From DASTFY01 sp963829955 (GTDB lineage Bacteria; Actinomycetota; Acidimicrobiia; Acidimicrobiales; Ilumatobacteraceae), in NCBI GenBank assembly GCA_963829955.1, contig CAWHKS010000008.1:1-38211 (forward strand): a stretch of DNA of 38,211 bases, given 5' to 3'. The translations under genes and the position numbers were made by a program. Below are positions 8,555 to 17,043 of this stretch, in pieces; within the stretch, counting starts at the first letter, position 1; each line of letters starts with the position of its first letter. Under the pieces are notes generated by a model. That model searched no databases. It saw nothing but the letters and a program-made list of their open reading frames with translations, and was not told where the DNA came from.

Positions 8555-9985
8555 ATGAGCCGCGCCGCGTACGACGCCGTCGTCGTGGGAGGGGGGCCGA
8601 ACGGACTGTCCGCCGCCGTCACGCTGGCGCAGGCCGGCCGGTCCGTCTTGGTCGTCGAGGCGGCCGAGACCGTCGGGGGCGGCACCCGCAGCGCAGAGCT
8701 CACGCTGCCCGGCTTCGTCCATGACATCTGCTCGGCCATCCATCCGCTCGGCGCCGGCTCGCCCTACCTGTCACAGCTACCCCTCGAGCGCCACGGGCTG
8801 CGCTGGCTGCAGCCGGAACTGCCGCTGGCCCACCCACTGGACGGCGGGCGGGCCGGCGTGCTGCACCGGTCGGTCGACGAAACGGCGGAGGGCCTCGGGG
8901 ACGACGCCGCGTCCTACCGGCGCTGGGTCGGAGGGATCGCCGAGCGCTGGGACGAGCTGGCCCCCATGGTGACGGGCCCGCTCGTCAAAGTGCCGCGCCA
9001 CCCGCTGGTGCTCACCCGCTTCGGTCTTCCCGCGCTGGCACCCGCCTCTCGCGCCGGGCGCTTCTGGTTCGAGACTGACGAGGGCCGCGCCCTCTTCGCC
9101 GGCTGTGCCGCCCATGCCTTCCTGCCGCTCGACCACCTCATGACGTCGTCGTTCGGCCTGGTGCTCATGGCCGCCGCCCATGCCGTGGGCTGGCCCGTGG
9201 CCGAAGGCGGTTCCCAGCGCATCGCCACCGCGCTGGCCGCCTACCTGGTGGAGCTGGGAGGCGAGATCCGCACCGGCGAGCCGGTGACCTCCATGGCGCA
9301 GCTTCCACCGGCCCGGGCCGTGCTCTTCGATCTCGCTCCCCGTCAGGTGGCGACCATCGCCGGGGATCGGCTTCCCGAGCGCTTCCGGGACCGCCTCCAC
9401 CGTTACCGGCACGGACCGGCGGCGTTCAAGGTGGACTACGCGTTGTCCGGCCCCGTGCCGTGGGCCAACGAGAAGTGTCGCCGGGCCGGCACCGTCCATC
9501 TGGGCGGGACGGCCGAGGAGATCGTGGCCAGCGAGGCGGACACGGCGGCCGGGCGGCATCCCGAGCGCCCGTACATGCTCGTGGCCCAGCAGAGCCTCGT
9601 GGACCCGAGCCGGGCCCCGGCCGGGAAACACACGCTGTGGACCTACTGCCACGTCCCCAACGGCTCGGACGTGGACATGACCGAGCAGATGGAAGCCCAG
9701 CTAGAGCGCTTCGCGCCCGGGTTCAAGGACCTGGTCCTGGCCCGCCATGTGGCCGACCCGTCCTGGTTCGAGGCCTACAACCCCGCGTACGTCGGCGGCG
9801 ACATCGCCGGCGGCTCCCATGGCGGGCTGCAGCTCGTGCTGCGACAGACGTTCCGGCTGCAGGCCTACCGCACGCCCGACCCCTCGCTCTTCCTGTGCTC
9901 CGCTTCCACTCCCCCGGGCGGCGGCGTCCACGGCATGTGCGGGCACCACGCGGCCAACGCCGCGCTGCGCGGCGTCCTCGCCTGA
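8555..9985 (+). CDS. CrtI-like FAD-dependent oxidoreductase
   Basis: 476-residue flavoprotein of the phytoene-desaturase-like (COG1233-type) group. The N-terminal Rossmann fold shows VVVGGGPNGLSAA at residues 9-21, with the acidic ribose-binding residue in VVEAAETVGGGTRS. The C-terminal FAD motif PPGGGVHGMCGHHAANAAL is also typical. Carotenoid synthesis is unlikely because no crtB or crtE-like gene is near; the group includes many oxidoreductases of unknown substrate. It lies 169 bases after the molybdoenzyme subunits and is probably transcribed separately because of the intervening inverted repeat. Confidence 0.85.
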   Translation: MSRAAYDAVVVGGGPNGLSAAVTLAQAGRSVLVVEAAETVGGGTRSAELTLPGFVHDICSAIHPLGAGSPYLSQLPLERHGLRWLQPELPLAHPLDGGRAGVLHRSVDETAEGLGDDAASYRRWVGGIAERWDELAPMVTGPLVKVPRHPLVLTRFGLPALAPASRAGRFWFETDEGRALFAGCAAHAFLPLDHLMTSSFGLVLMAAAHAVGWPVAEGGSQRIATALAAYLVELGGEIRTGEPVTSMAQLPPARAVLFDLAPRQVATIAGDRLPERFRDRLHRYRHGPAAFKVDYALSGPVPWANEKCRRAGTVHLGGTAEEIVASEADTAAGRHPERPYMLVAQQSLVDPSRAPAGKHTLWTYCHVPNGSDVDMTEQMEAQLERFAPGFKDLVLARHVADPSWFEAYNPAYVGGDIAGGSHGGLQLVLRQTFRLQAYRTPDPSLFLCSASTPPGGGVHGMCGHHAANAALRGVLA

Positions 9986-10005
9986 GCGGACGCTCTCACC
10001 GTCCG

Positions 10006-10067
10006 AATTCTGAGGAGATCGCGCCGTCTGCGTCTCATCGCGCTCAGAGTTGGCCGGTCGGTCGGCC
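10006..10067. terminator. Hairpins between convergent genes
   Basis: AATTCTGAG (10006-10014) pairs with CTCAGAGTT (10043-10051) with one mismatch across a 28-base spacer. GGCCG at 10052-10056 pairs with CGGCC at 10063-10067. The gap is bordered by the ends of the CrtI-like gene (+) and the acyltransferase gene (-), so a two-way terminator role is likely (inference). Confidence 0.45.
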
Positions 10068-10091
10068 TTCCGCCGGCTTCAGTGGCACCGG

Positions 10092-10982
10092 TCAGTCGGC
10101 GCGGCGCTGCTGGCCCGACAGCGACTGGATGGCGGTCATCACGTCATCGGTGATCAGCCGCCGGCGGGTCCGCCGGCCACCGCCGTAGCTGGTGGGGTCG
10201 ATCGGCGGCCCGAAGCGGATCGCCGCCGCCTTGAACGGTCGGGGGACTCGTGCCCCGGGGGGCTGGATGTCCGCCGTGCCGATGATGCCGGCCGGGATGA
10301 TCGGCGCCCCGCTGGCCACAGCGATATGAGCGACGCCCGTGTGGCCAGGGGCCAGATCACCGTCGCGGGAACGGGTGCCCTCCGGAAAGATGGCGAACAG
10401 CCCCGACCGCGCCAGCACGCCCGCGGCGAGTTGCAGCGCGCCGAAGGCCTGGCGGCCGGACGTGCGGTTCACGGGGATCATCCCCAGCGCGGGCAGGAGG
10501 TGGCGGGTCCGCCAGCTGTCCAGGTACTCGGCCTTGCCCACGAAGCTCAGCGGCCGCCGCACCGACATGATCAGCGCCACCGAGTCGAAAAACGAGATGT
10601 GGTTGGCGGCGATGATGGCCGGGCCCCGGGTGGGCACGTGCTCCAGCCCGTCGATCCGGATCGGCCACAGCAGCCGGTACAGCGGTCCGGCTGCGACCCG
10701 CGCCGCCCCTGCCAGCCATCCGGCGCGGAAGCGGCCCGCCGCGGTCTCCTCGGAGACCGTGGAGACGCCCGGCAGACCCGCGGCTTCGTACTTGAACGAC
10801 ACCTTCAACCGGGCGCGATAGACGAGGGCACCATCGGGCCCCGCGGCCATGTCGAGGCGGACCACCTGGGCGACGCGCATGTCCCGCAGTGAGCGCGCCG
10901 CGGCCTCGATGGCGGCGCAGGCCGCGCGTTCCCACGACTGGTCGCTGGTGGCGACCAGCTCGACGAACGCGTAGACGCTCAT
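10092..10982 (-). CDS. Dodecin domain fused to PlsC-type acyltransferase
   Basis: 296-residue two-domain protein. Residues 1-67 align by eye with the complete dodecin next door (SVYAFVELVATSDQSWE, LRDMRVAQV, YRARLKVSFKYE). Residues about 100-265 are a lysophosphatidic-acid acyltransferase-like domain with NHISFFD (His128, Asp133, the H-x4-D catalytic pair), IPVNR at 169-173, FPEGTRSRDG near 199-208 and PIIPAGI at 227-233, which are PlsC motif blocks. The enzyme would move an acyl chain to a lysophospholipid or similar acceptor at the membrane. Start ATG at 10982 is the only one that includes the dodecin part. The fusion is unusual; no frame change or stop separates the domains. It is followed upstream on the same strand by the free dodecin gene, 63 bases away. 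Confidence 0.88.
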   Translation of the reverse strand: MSVYAFVELVATSDQSWERAACAAIEAAARSLRDMRVAQVVRLDMAAGPDGALVYRARLKVSFKYEAAGLPGVSTVSEETAAGRFRAGWLAGAARVAAGPLYRLLWPIRIDGLEHVPTRGPAIIAANHISFFDSVALIMSVRRPLSFVGKAEYLDSWRTRHLLPALGMIPVNRTSGRQAFGALQLAAGVLARSGLFAIFPEGTRSRDGDLAPGHTGVAHIAVASGAPIIPAGIIGTADIQPPGARVPRPFKAAAIRFGPPIDPTSYGGGRRTRRRLITDDVMTAIQSLSGQQRRAD

Positions 10983-11045
10983 GGGTCGATGCTCACGCAG
11001 CGCGCGCCAGTTCCCGCGCTCCTGCTCCCTCCCCGGCCGGGTGGG

Positions 11046-11261
11046 TCAATCGGCGCCTTCGAACTTGAACGACACCTTGACCTTGGCCCGGTAGGCCACG
11101 ACGTGGCCACCCTCGAGCTGCAGGTCGAGCTCGGACACCTCGGCGACGCGCAGGTCGCGCAGGGACTGCGACGCCCGGTCGATGGCTGCGGAGGCCGCCT
11201 TCTCCCAGGACTCGGTGCTCGTACCGACAAGCTCGATGATCTTGTAGACGCTGTCAGCCAT
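11046..11261 (-). CDS. Dodecin family protein, stand-alone
   Basis: 71-residue protein with the full b-a-b-b dodecin pattern: VYKIIELVGTSTESWE, then the helix EKAASAAIDRASQSLRDL, and two strands ending in YRAKVKVSFKFE. Dodecins form dodecameric shells that bind flavins. In the flavin-binding archaetypes a Trp-Phe pair stacks on the isoalloxazine after the helix. Here that place reads LRVAEV, without Trp, so canonical flavin binding is doubtful. ATG at 11261 gives the normal family length. Its sequence is clearly related to the dodecin domain of the adjacent acyltransferase fusion, suggesting a local duplication, and both are probably co-transcribed in the order dodecin then fusion. Confidence 0.93.
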   Translation of the reverse strand: MADSVYKIIELVGTSTESWEKAASAAIDRASQSLRDLRVAEVSELDLQLEGGHVVAYRAKVKVSFKFEGAD

Positions 11262-11445
11262 CGTCAGGCTCCCATCTGAAGCGGGGCATCGCTCGGGGCA
11301 CAGTCTCGCGCCGTCGGGACGGGGGTCCGGCGAGTGGGGGTCACCCGCCCACGCTGCGTGGCCGCCACGGCCGAAGGCCCCCCGACCCTGACCGGATTCT
11401 TCATCGGACCTATCGGGTCGATCAGCACGGTGGTTGACTCGCCCC

Positions 11446-12576
11446 GTGGACCCTGTCTCCCCTCCGGGCACCGTGCACATCGCCGGCGTCGAGCTCCCCG
11501 ACGAGGACATCGCGGTTGGTGAGGTCAAGCGCGTCTCCCACGCGATGCGCATCGTGTACTTCCTGTTCGGCCTGTTCCTGTTCGTCACCGCGCTGGGCCT
11601 GATGAAGGCGGGCGCGCAGGCCCTGGTCCCGACGCTCGAAGGCTCGATCTTCACGGACAACGCATGGAGCACCCTGGGCCTGGGCTGGCTCGGCGCCTGC
11701 ATCGTCTTGTCGGGCTCCCCGGTCGCCGCCTCCGCACTCACGCTGCTCGACGGCGGGGCGATCGACCAGCTCCAGGCCTTCACCATGCTCACCGGATCCC
11801 GCCTCGGAGCGGCGTTCGTGGTGCTGGTCGTCGGCGCCATCTACGCGGCCCGGCGGCGGGGCTCGGCCGGGCGGCGGGCCCCGATCTCCATCGGCATCCT
11901 CTCGCTGCTGATGACGATGGTCGTCTACGTCCCCGGCGCCGTCTTCGGCTACATCCTGCTGGAGCGGGGCACGTTCGACAGCCTGACGTTCGGCACCTCC
12001 CCCGAGCTGACCTCGGTGACCGACACGCTGTTCGGCTGGTCGGTGGATCTGCTCAAGGAACTCCTCCCAGGCTGGACGCTGTTCCCGATCGGCCTGGCCG
12101 TGCTCCTGCTCGGCTTCTCCATGTTCGACCGCGTGCTCCCGGCCGTGAGCAGCGAGCGGCTCGAGCACCGCGATAACGCCTGGTACACACGCAAGTGGCC
12201 GATGTTCCTGGCCGGCTGCGGCGTATGCCTGCTGACGCTGTCGGTCTCGGTCGCCCTGACCGTGCTGGTGCCCCTGGTGGCTGCGGGCTACCTGCGCCGT
12301 GCCAACACGCTGCCGTACATCGCGGGTGCCAACATCACCACGCTGGCCGACACCCTCGTGGCCGCCATCCTCCTCGGGAACCAGGAGGCCGTCCAGGTGG
12401 TCGTCGTCGTCACGCTGACCGTCACGATGTGGACGCTGATCGTCCTGCAGTTCTTCTACCCGGTCGTGCGGCGGACCTGTCTCGGCGTGGCCCGCTTCGC
12501 CCTGCGCTCGCCTGCCCACCTGGCCGGCTTCGTGGGCGGCCTGCTCGCCGTGCCCATCATCCTCATCGCCATCTGA
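11446..12576 (+). CDS. Na/Pi-cotransporter-like membrane protein
   Basis: About 376 residues with around eight to nine hydrophobic segments, among them IVYFLFGLFLFVTALGLM, ILSLLMTMVVYVPGAVFG and GLLAVPIILIAI. Two similar inner blocks, GSPVAASALTLLD and PYIAGANITTLADTLVAA, resemble the duplicated QSSSA/GxNIGTT region of the Na+/phosphate cotransporter family (PF02690-like); this is a resemblance by eye. It would move phosphate or another anion with Na+. GTG at 11446 was chosen; a TTG 12 bases upstream is also in frame. It is divergent from the dodecin genes, with 184 bases between them, and its end converges on the SDR gene. Confidence 0.7.
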   Translation: MDPVSPPGTVHIAGVELPDEDIAVGEVKRVSHAMRIVYFLFGLFLFVTALGLMKAGAQALVPTLEGSIFTDNAWSTLGLGWLGACIVLSGSPVAASALTLLDGGAIDQLQAFTMLTGSRLGAAFVVLVVGAIYAARRRGSAGRRAPISIGILSLLMTMVVYVPGAVFGYILLERGTFDSLTFGTSPELTSVTDTLFGWSVDLLKELLPGWTLFPIGLAVLLLGFSMFDRVLPAVSSERLEHRDNAWYTRKWPMFLAGCGVCLLTLSVSVALTVLVPLVAAGYLRRANTLPYIAGANITTLADTLVAAILLGNQEAVQVVVVVTLTVTMWTLIVLQFFYPVVRRTCLGVARFALRSPAHLAGFVGGLLAVPIILIAI

Positions 12577-12623
12577 CGGCTGTCATGACTGACGGCTGGG
12601 CCGCCAGGACCGAAACGCCTGCG

Positions 12624-13370
12624 TCAGAGCAGGCCGGCGATGGCGCCACCGTCGACCGGCAGGTGGACGCCGGTGACGAAGCGGGCGTGCTCTGAACACA
12701 AGAAGGCGACCACCTGCCCGAAGTCGGCGGCGTCACCCACCACCCCCGCGGGGATGCCCCGGGCCAGCGCTCCCAGGTCGCCGCCGTAGAGCTGAGTCAT
12801 GCGGTCGGTCGCGTGCACGCCGGGCTGCACGGAGTTGACGGTCACACCGTCGCCCGCCACCTCGCGGGCCAGCGTCTTCAGGAACGCCGTCGCGCCGGCG
12901 CGAGCGGTGTTGGAGAGGATCAGGTTGGGCACGGGCTGGCGGACCGAGAACGACGTGATGGCGACCACGCGGCCCCACCCCCGCTCCTGCATCTCCGGGA
13001 CCGCCGCCTTGCACATGGCCACCACGGACATGAGGTTGAGGTCGAGCGCGGCCGGATAGGCGTCGACCGGCGTCGAGGCGAACGTGCCGGGCGGTGGGCC
13101 GCCCGCGTTGGGGACGAGGATGTCGATGCCGCCCAGCGCGTCGCGGGCGGCCGCCACGAACGCGGCGGCACCATCCGGCGTCCCGACGTCGGCCTGCAGC
13201 GGGACGCAACCATGACCGATCTGCTCCGCAGCGTCCCGCAGGCGGGTGTCGTCCCGGCCGCAAATGGCCACCTGCACGCCCTCGGCGGCCAGCGCCGCCG
13301 CCGAGCCCAGGCCGAGGCCAGCCGATCCCGCCGCGACAGCGGCCCGCTTCCCGCTGATGCCGAGGTCCAT
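12624..13370 (-). CDS. SDR-family oxidoreductase-like protein with atypical active site
   Basis: 248 residues with the short-chain dehydrogenase fold. The glycine-rich nucleotide loop is AGSAGLGLG, followed by ICGRD, an NAGG block (VPNAGGPPPG), the conserved ITSFS serine, and a C-terminal HLPVDGGAIAGL. The usual catalytic Tyr-x3-Lys is absent: the position after the serine reads LILSNTARAG, without Tyr or Lys. A subset of SDR proteins with SN-x2-R-x-G at this site is known, often annotated 3-oxoacyl-ACP reductase, but their chemistry is unclear. ATG at 13370 gives the usual N-terminus; longer in-frame extension upstream lacks family sequence. It is divergent from the DAO-type gene and convergent with the membrane protein gene. 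Confidence 0.85.
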   Translation of the reverse strand: MDLGISGKRAAVAAGSAGLGLGSAAALAAEGVQVAICGRDDTRLRDAAEQIGHGCVPLQADVGTPDGAAAFVAAARDALGGIDILVPNAGGPPPGTFASTPVDAYPAALDLNLMSVVAMCKAAVPEMQERGWGRVVAITSFSVRQPVPNLILSNTARAGATAFLKTLAREVAGDGVTVNSVQPGVHATDRMTQLYGGDLGALARGIPAGVVGDAADFGQVVAFLCSEHARFVTGVHLPVDGGAIAGLL

Positions 13371-13443
13371 GAGCGCCGAACCTACTGCCCTAGTCTCGCG
13401 AGGCCCATGAGCGAGCGGAGCGAGCTCCATGTCACGTTGCTGT

Positions 13444-13464
13444 GTCCGCCGCGTAGCGGCGGAC
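13444..13464. promoter_or_regulatory. Hairpin upstream of the DAO-type gene
   Basis: GTCCGCCGC (13444-13452) and GCGGCGGAC (13456-13464) are perfect complements around GTA. Just before it, at about 13410-13426, an 8-base direct repeat GAGCGAGC occurs twice. The element lies in the divergent gap between the SDR and DAO-type genes, 65 bases before the latter's ATG. Its role is unknown. Confidence 0.5.
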
Positions 13465-13528
13465 GGCTCGATGTTGCCCCAGTTTGCGTACACGCCAGGA
13501 CCCACGATCGACCCCGAACCGAGCACCA

Positions 13529-14929
13529 ATGAGCGACGCGTACCTGGACGCCATCGCCGACGCCTACCCGCATCCGTACTGGTACGACGACGTCGACAAG
13601 CCCGAGTCCAACCCCATGCTCGTGCGCACCGAGACGTGCGACCTGTGCGTGGTGGGCGGCGGCTACACAGGGCTGTGGACGGCGATCATCGCCAAGGAAC
13701 GGGATCCGTCGCGCGACGTCGTGCTCGTCGAGGGCAGCAGCATCGGCTCGGCGGCCAGTGGCCGCAACGGCGGCTTCATGGAGTCCAGCCTCACCCACGG
13801 CGTCGGCAACGGGCAGGAGCGCTTCCCCGACGAGATGCCGGCGCTGGAGCGCCTCGGGCTCGACAACCTCAACGAGATCGAATCCGCGATCGAGCGCTAC
13901 GGCATCGACTGCGACTACGAGCGCACCGGCGTCATCGACATCGCCATCGACGAGCCGATGGTGGCCGAGCTGCGATCGGACGCCGAGCACCTCCAGGCGC
14001 TCGGCCAGGACGTGGAGCTGCTGGACGAGGCGGCGATGCAGGCCGAGGTCCACTCCCCGACCTACCGCGCCGGGCTGTGGCGTCGGGGCCGTGCCGCGCT
14101 CGTCGATCCCGCCCGCCTCGTGTGGGGGCTGAAGGCGGCGGCCGAGTCGCTCGGGGTGCGCATCTACGAGGACACGAAGGTCATCGGCCTGGAGAACGAC
14201 GGCGTCGGCGTCCTCGCCACCACCCCGCTCGGCCGGCTCCGGGCGGGCCGGATCGCCCTCGGCACGAACGCCTTCCCACCATTGCTGCGCCGCATGAAGC
14301 ACTTCATCGCGCCCGTGTACGACTACGCCCTCACGACGGAACCGCTCACCTCCGAGCAGCGCGCGTCCGTGGGTTGGCAGCGGCGCCAGGGCCTGTCCGA
14401 CATGGCTAACCAGTTCCACTACTACCGGCTGACCGAGGACGACCGCATCCTCTGGGGCGGCTACGACGCCATCTACTACTTCGGCGGGAAGGTCACGCAG
14501 GAGCTCGAGCAGCGGCCGACCACCTGGGCCCTGCTGGCCCGGAACTTCTTCACCACCTTCCCCCAGCTCGAAGGCGTGCAGTTCAGCCACGTCTGGGGCG
14601 GCGTCATCGACACCTCCACCCGCTTCTGCCAGTTCTGGGACACGGCGATGAAAGGCAAGGTCACCTACTGCCTCGGGTACACGGGGCTCGGGGTCGCGGC
14701 CAGCCGCTTCGGCGCCGAGGTCATGCTCGACCTGCTCGACGGCCGACGCTCGGAAGCGACGACACTGAACTTCGTCCGCAAGCGGCCGCTCCCGTTCCCG
14801 CCCGAGCCGATCCGCTACGCCGGCATCCAGGCGACGCGCTGGTCCCTCGACCGCGCCGACCGCAGCGGCGGGCGCCGCAACCTGTGGCTCCGCACGCTCG
14901 ACCGCCTCGGCCTGGGCTTCGACTCGTAG
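13529..14929 (+). CDS. DAO-type FAD-dependent oxidoreductase
   Basis: 466-residue flavoprotein of the D-amino-acid-oxidase superfamily. The Rossmann motif is CVVGGGYTGLWTA at residues 40-52, with the acidic FAD-ribose residue in VVLVEGSSIGSAASGRNGGF. The C-terminal GLGVAASRFGAEVM block is the second FAD-contact region. The group includes gamma-glutamylputrescine oxidase-like and glycine oxidase-like proteins; the substrate cannot be told. ATG at 13529 was preferred over in-frame starts upstream because the family usually begins close to this point. It ends 10 bases before the MoxR-like gene and may lead that operon. Confidence 0.85.
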   Translation: MSDAYLDAIADAYPHPYWYDDVDKPESNPMLVRTETCDLCVVGGGYTGLWTAIIAKERDPSRDVVLVEGSSIGSAASGRNGGFMESSLTHGVGNGQERFPDEMPALERLGLDNLNEIESAIERYGIDCDYERTGVIDIAIDEPMVAELRSDAEHLQALGQDVELLDEAAMQAEVHSPTYRAGLWRRGRAALVDPARLVWGLKAAAESLGVRIYEDTKVIGLENDGVGVLATTPLGRLRAGRIALGTNAFPPLLRRMKHFIAPVYDYALTTEPLTSEQRASVGWQRRQGLSDMANQFHYYRLTEDDRILWGGYDAIYYFGGKVTQELEQRPTTWALLARNFFTTFPQLEGVQFSHVWGGVIDTSTRFCQFWDTAMKGKVTYCLGYTGLGVAASRFGAEVMLDLLDGRRSEATTLNFVRKRPLPFPPEPIRYAGIQATRWSLDRADRSGGRRNLWLRTLDRLGLGFDS

Positions 14930-14939
14930 CATCACGGCC

Positions 14940-15864
14940 ATGACCAGCGCTCCGCCCGCCGTCCGCAACGTGGCCGAAGCGCTGGCCCGCCACGGCTATC
15001 TCCCCGACGAGGGGCTGGCGACCGCCGTGTACCTGGCCATGAAGCTGCGCCGCCCACTCCTGCTGGAAGGCGAAGCAGGGGTCGGCAAGACCGAGGTGGC
15101 CAAGGTGCTGGCCCGGTGGACAGACGGCGAGCTCATCCGCCTGCAGTGCTACGAGGGCATCGACGTCGGCCAAGCGGTGTACGAGTGGGACTACTCCCGC
15201 CAGCTCCTGCACCTGCGGGCCGCAGAGGCCAGCGGCGAGGCCGCCGACGCCGGCACGGAGGCGCTCGAGCACGAGCTGTACAACGAGCGGTTCCTCGTGA
15301 AGCGCGCCCTGCTGCAGGCGATCGCGCCGGCCGACGGCCCCTCCCCCATCCTGCTCATCGACGAGGTCGACCGGGCCGACGACGAGTTCGAGGCCTTCCT
15401 GCTGGAGGTCCTGTCCGACTTCCAGATCACCATCCCGGAGCTGGGGACCTTCCGCGCCGAGCGGCCGCCGTTCGTGATCCTCACGTCGAACCGTACGCGT
15501 GACGTGCACGACGCGCTCGAAGCGCCGTTGCCTCTATCACTGGGTGGAGCACCCGAGCTTCGAGCGGGAGGTGGCGATCGTCCGCCTGCGCGTCCCCGAG
15601 GTCCAGGAAGGTCTGGCGCGGCAGGTGGCCGCGGCGGTCGAGGCGATGCGCGGCCTCCAGCTCTACAAGCCGCCCGGAGTAGCCGAGACCATCGACTGGG
15701 CCGCCGCGCTCGGCGTGCTGGGCACGAGCGAGCTGTCCGAGGCGACAGTGGCCTCCACGCTCGGCACCGTGCTGAAGTACCGCGAAGACCAGGAGCGGGT
15801 GCGCCAGCACGGTGTGGCCGACCTCGTGAAGCAGGCCTTCGAGCGGGGGCTGCTGCCCGGGTGA
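14940..15864 (+). CDS. MoxR-family AAA+ ATPase (CoxD-like), frame interrupted
   Basis: About 307 residues if one base is ignored. Walker A is EGEAGVGKTE at residues 43-52, Walker B is ILLIDEVDRAD at about 136-146, and the sensor region is ILTSNRTRDVHDAL. The frame breaks after DVHDAL: deleting one G at 15519 turns the next codons into KRRCLYHWVEHPSFERE, the expected family continuation, which runs to the TGA at 15862. CoxD-like ATPases act with a VWA partner to complete the Mo/Cu active site of CO dehydrogenases (established for Oligotropha). The stop overlaps the VWA gene start as GTGA. The upstream frame continues open past the break, which can mislead gene finders into one long chimera. 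Confidence 0.88.
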
Positions 15865-17043
15865 CCGAGACCGCCGACACCGGGCACGACCGCGCCGACG
15901 GGCCCCTCGACGGAGGGGCCGGGGCCGCGGCAGAGCGGCTGGCCGTGGCCTTCGCGCGGATCCTGCGGGGCGGTGGCCTGTCCGTGCCGCTCGGCTCGGT
16001 GCTGACGTTCGGCGAGGCGCTCGGCGACCTCGGGGTCGAGGATCGCAACGCGGTCTACTGGGCCGCCCGCACCACGCTCGTGCGGCGGCCCGAGGACATC
16101 CCCTTCTTCGACCGCGCCTTCGCGGTGTTCTGGGAGCAGCGCGCGCCGGGCGCCGAGCCGGCACCGGACGACGTGGTGCATCTCACCCTGGCCGTCGACA
16201 CCGACGAGGGCGACGACCAGCAGGGTGAGGCGGAGCCTGCCGGCGACGACCCCACGCTCACCCTGCGCTTCTCGGCCGTGGAAACACTGCGCCAGAAGGA
16301 CTTCGCGGCGTACTCGCGCGACGAGCTCCGGCAGGCCCAGCAGCTCATGGCTGACCTCCGGCTGACCGGCTCGCGCCGGCGATCACGGAGGCTGGTGAAG
16401 TCCAAGATCGGACGCCGCTCGGGCCAGGCGCGGCCGGACCTGCGGCGCACCGTCCACGCCGCGCTGCGGGCCGGGGGCGAGCCGATCAGCCAGCGCTACC
16501 GCGAGCCGGGCGAGCGTCTGCGCCGGCTCGTGCTGCTCCTCGACGTGTCAGGCTCCATGGAGCCATACGCCCGTGCCCTGCTCCGCTTCGTCCAGGCTGC
16601 GGTCGCCGGGCGCCAGCGCGTGGAGGCCTTCGCACTCGGTACCCGCCTCACCCGCGTCGACGCGCGAGCTCAGCTCCCGCGACCCCGACCGCGCGCTGGC
16701 CCAGGCGGCCGGGCAGGTGCAGGACTGGTCGGGCGGCACGAGGCTCGGTGACTGCCTCCGCCAGTTCAACGACCGGTGGGGCGTGCGGGGGATGGCTCGG
16801 GGCGCCATCGTCGTGATCCTCTCGGACGGTTGGGACCGCGGTGAGCCCGAGGTGCTGGCCGAGCAGATGGTCCGGCTGCAACGCGTCGCCTACAAGGTGG
16901 TGTGGGTCAACCCGCTCAAGGTCACGCCCGGCTACGCCCCACTGGCCCGGGGAATGGCGGCGGCCCTCCCGCACGTTGACGATTTCGTGGAAGGCCACTC
17001 GGTGATGGCCCTGGAGGAGCTCGCGGAGGTGATCTCGCGATGA
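15861..17043 (+). CDS. VWA-domain protein (CoxE-like), frame interrupted
   Basis: About 393 residues once one base is skipped. The N-terminal half carries AERLAVAFARILRGGGLSVP and VYWAARTTLVRRPEDIPFFD, which are CoxE-type blocks. The von Willebrand A domain begins with LLLDVSGSMEPY (the DxSxS metal-ion site) near residue 222. The frame shifts near FALGTRLTRV: deleting one G at 16659 gives TRELSSRDPDRALAQAAG and the rest of the domain, including ILSDGWDRGEPEVL. GTG at 15861 overlaps the previous stop (GTGA), and its own stop overlaps the next ATG (ATGA). Expected partner of the MoxR-like ATPase in molybdoenzyme maturation. Confidence 0.88.

Noticed and set aside
8555..9985. Phytoene desaturase for carotenoid synthesis
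   Set aside because: Only the general flavoprotein fold is shared; no phytoene synthase or GGPP synthase gene is nearby.
14940..16751. One 603-residue protein combining AAA+ and VWA halves
   Set aside because: The apparent fusion arises because the frame before the MoxR break is also the frame of the VWA gene. The MoxR C-terminal half is encoded one frame over and ends in a GTGA overlap with the VWA start.
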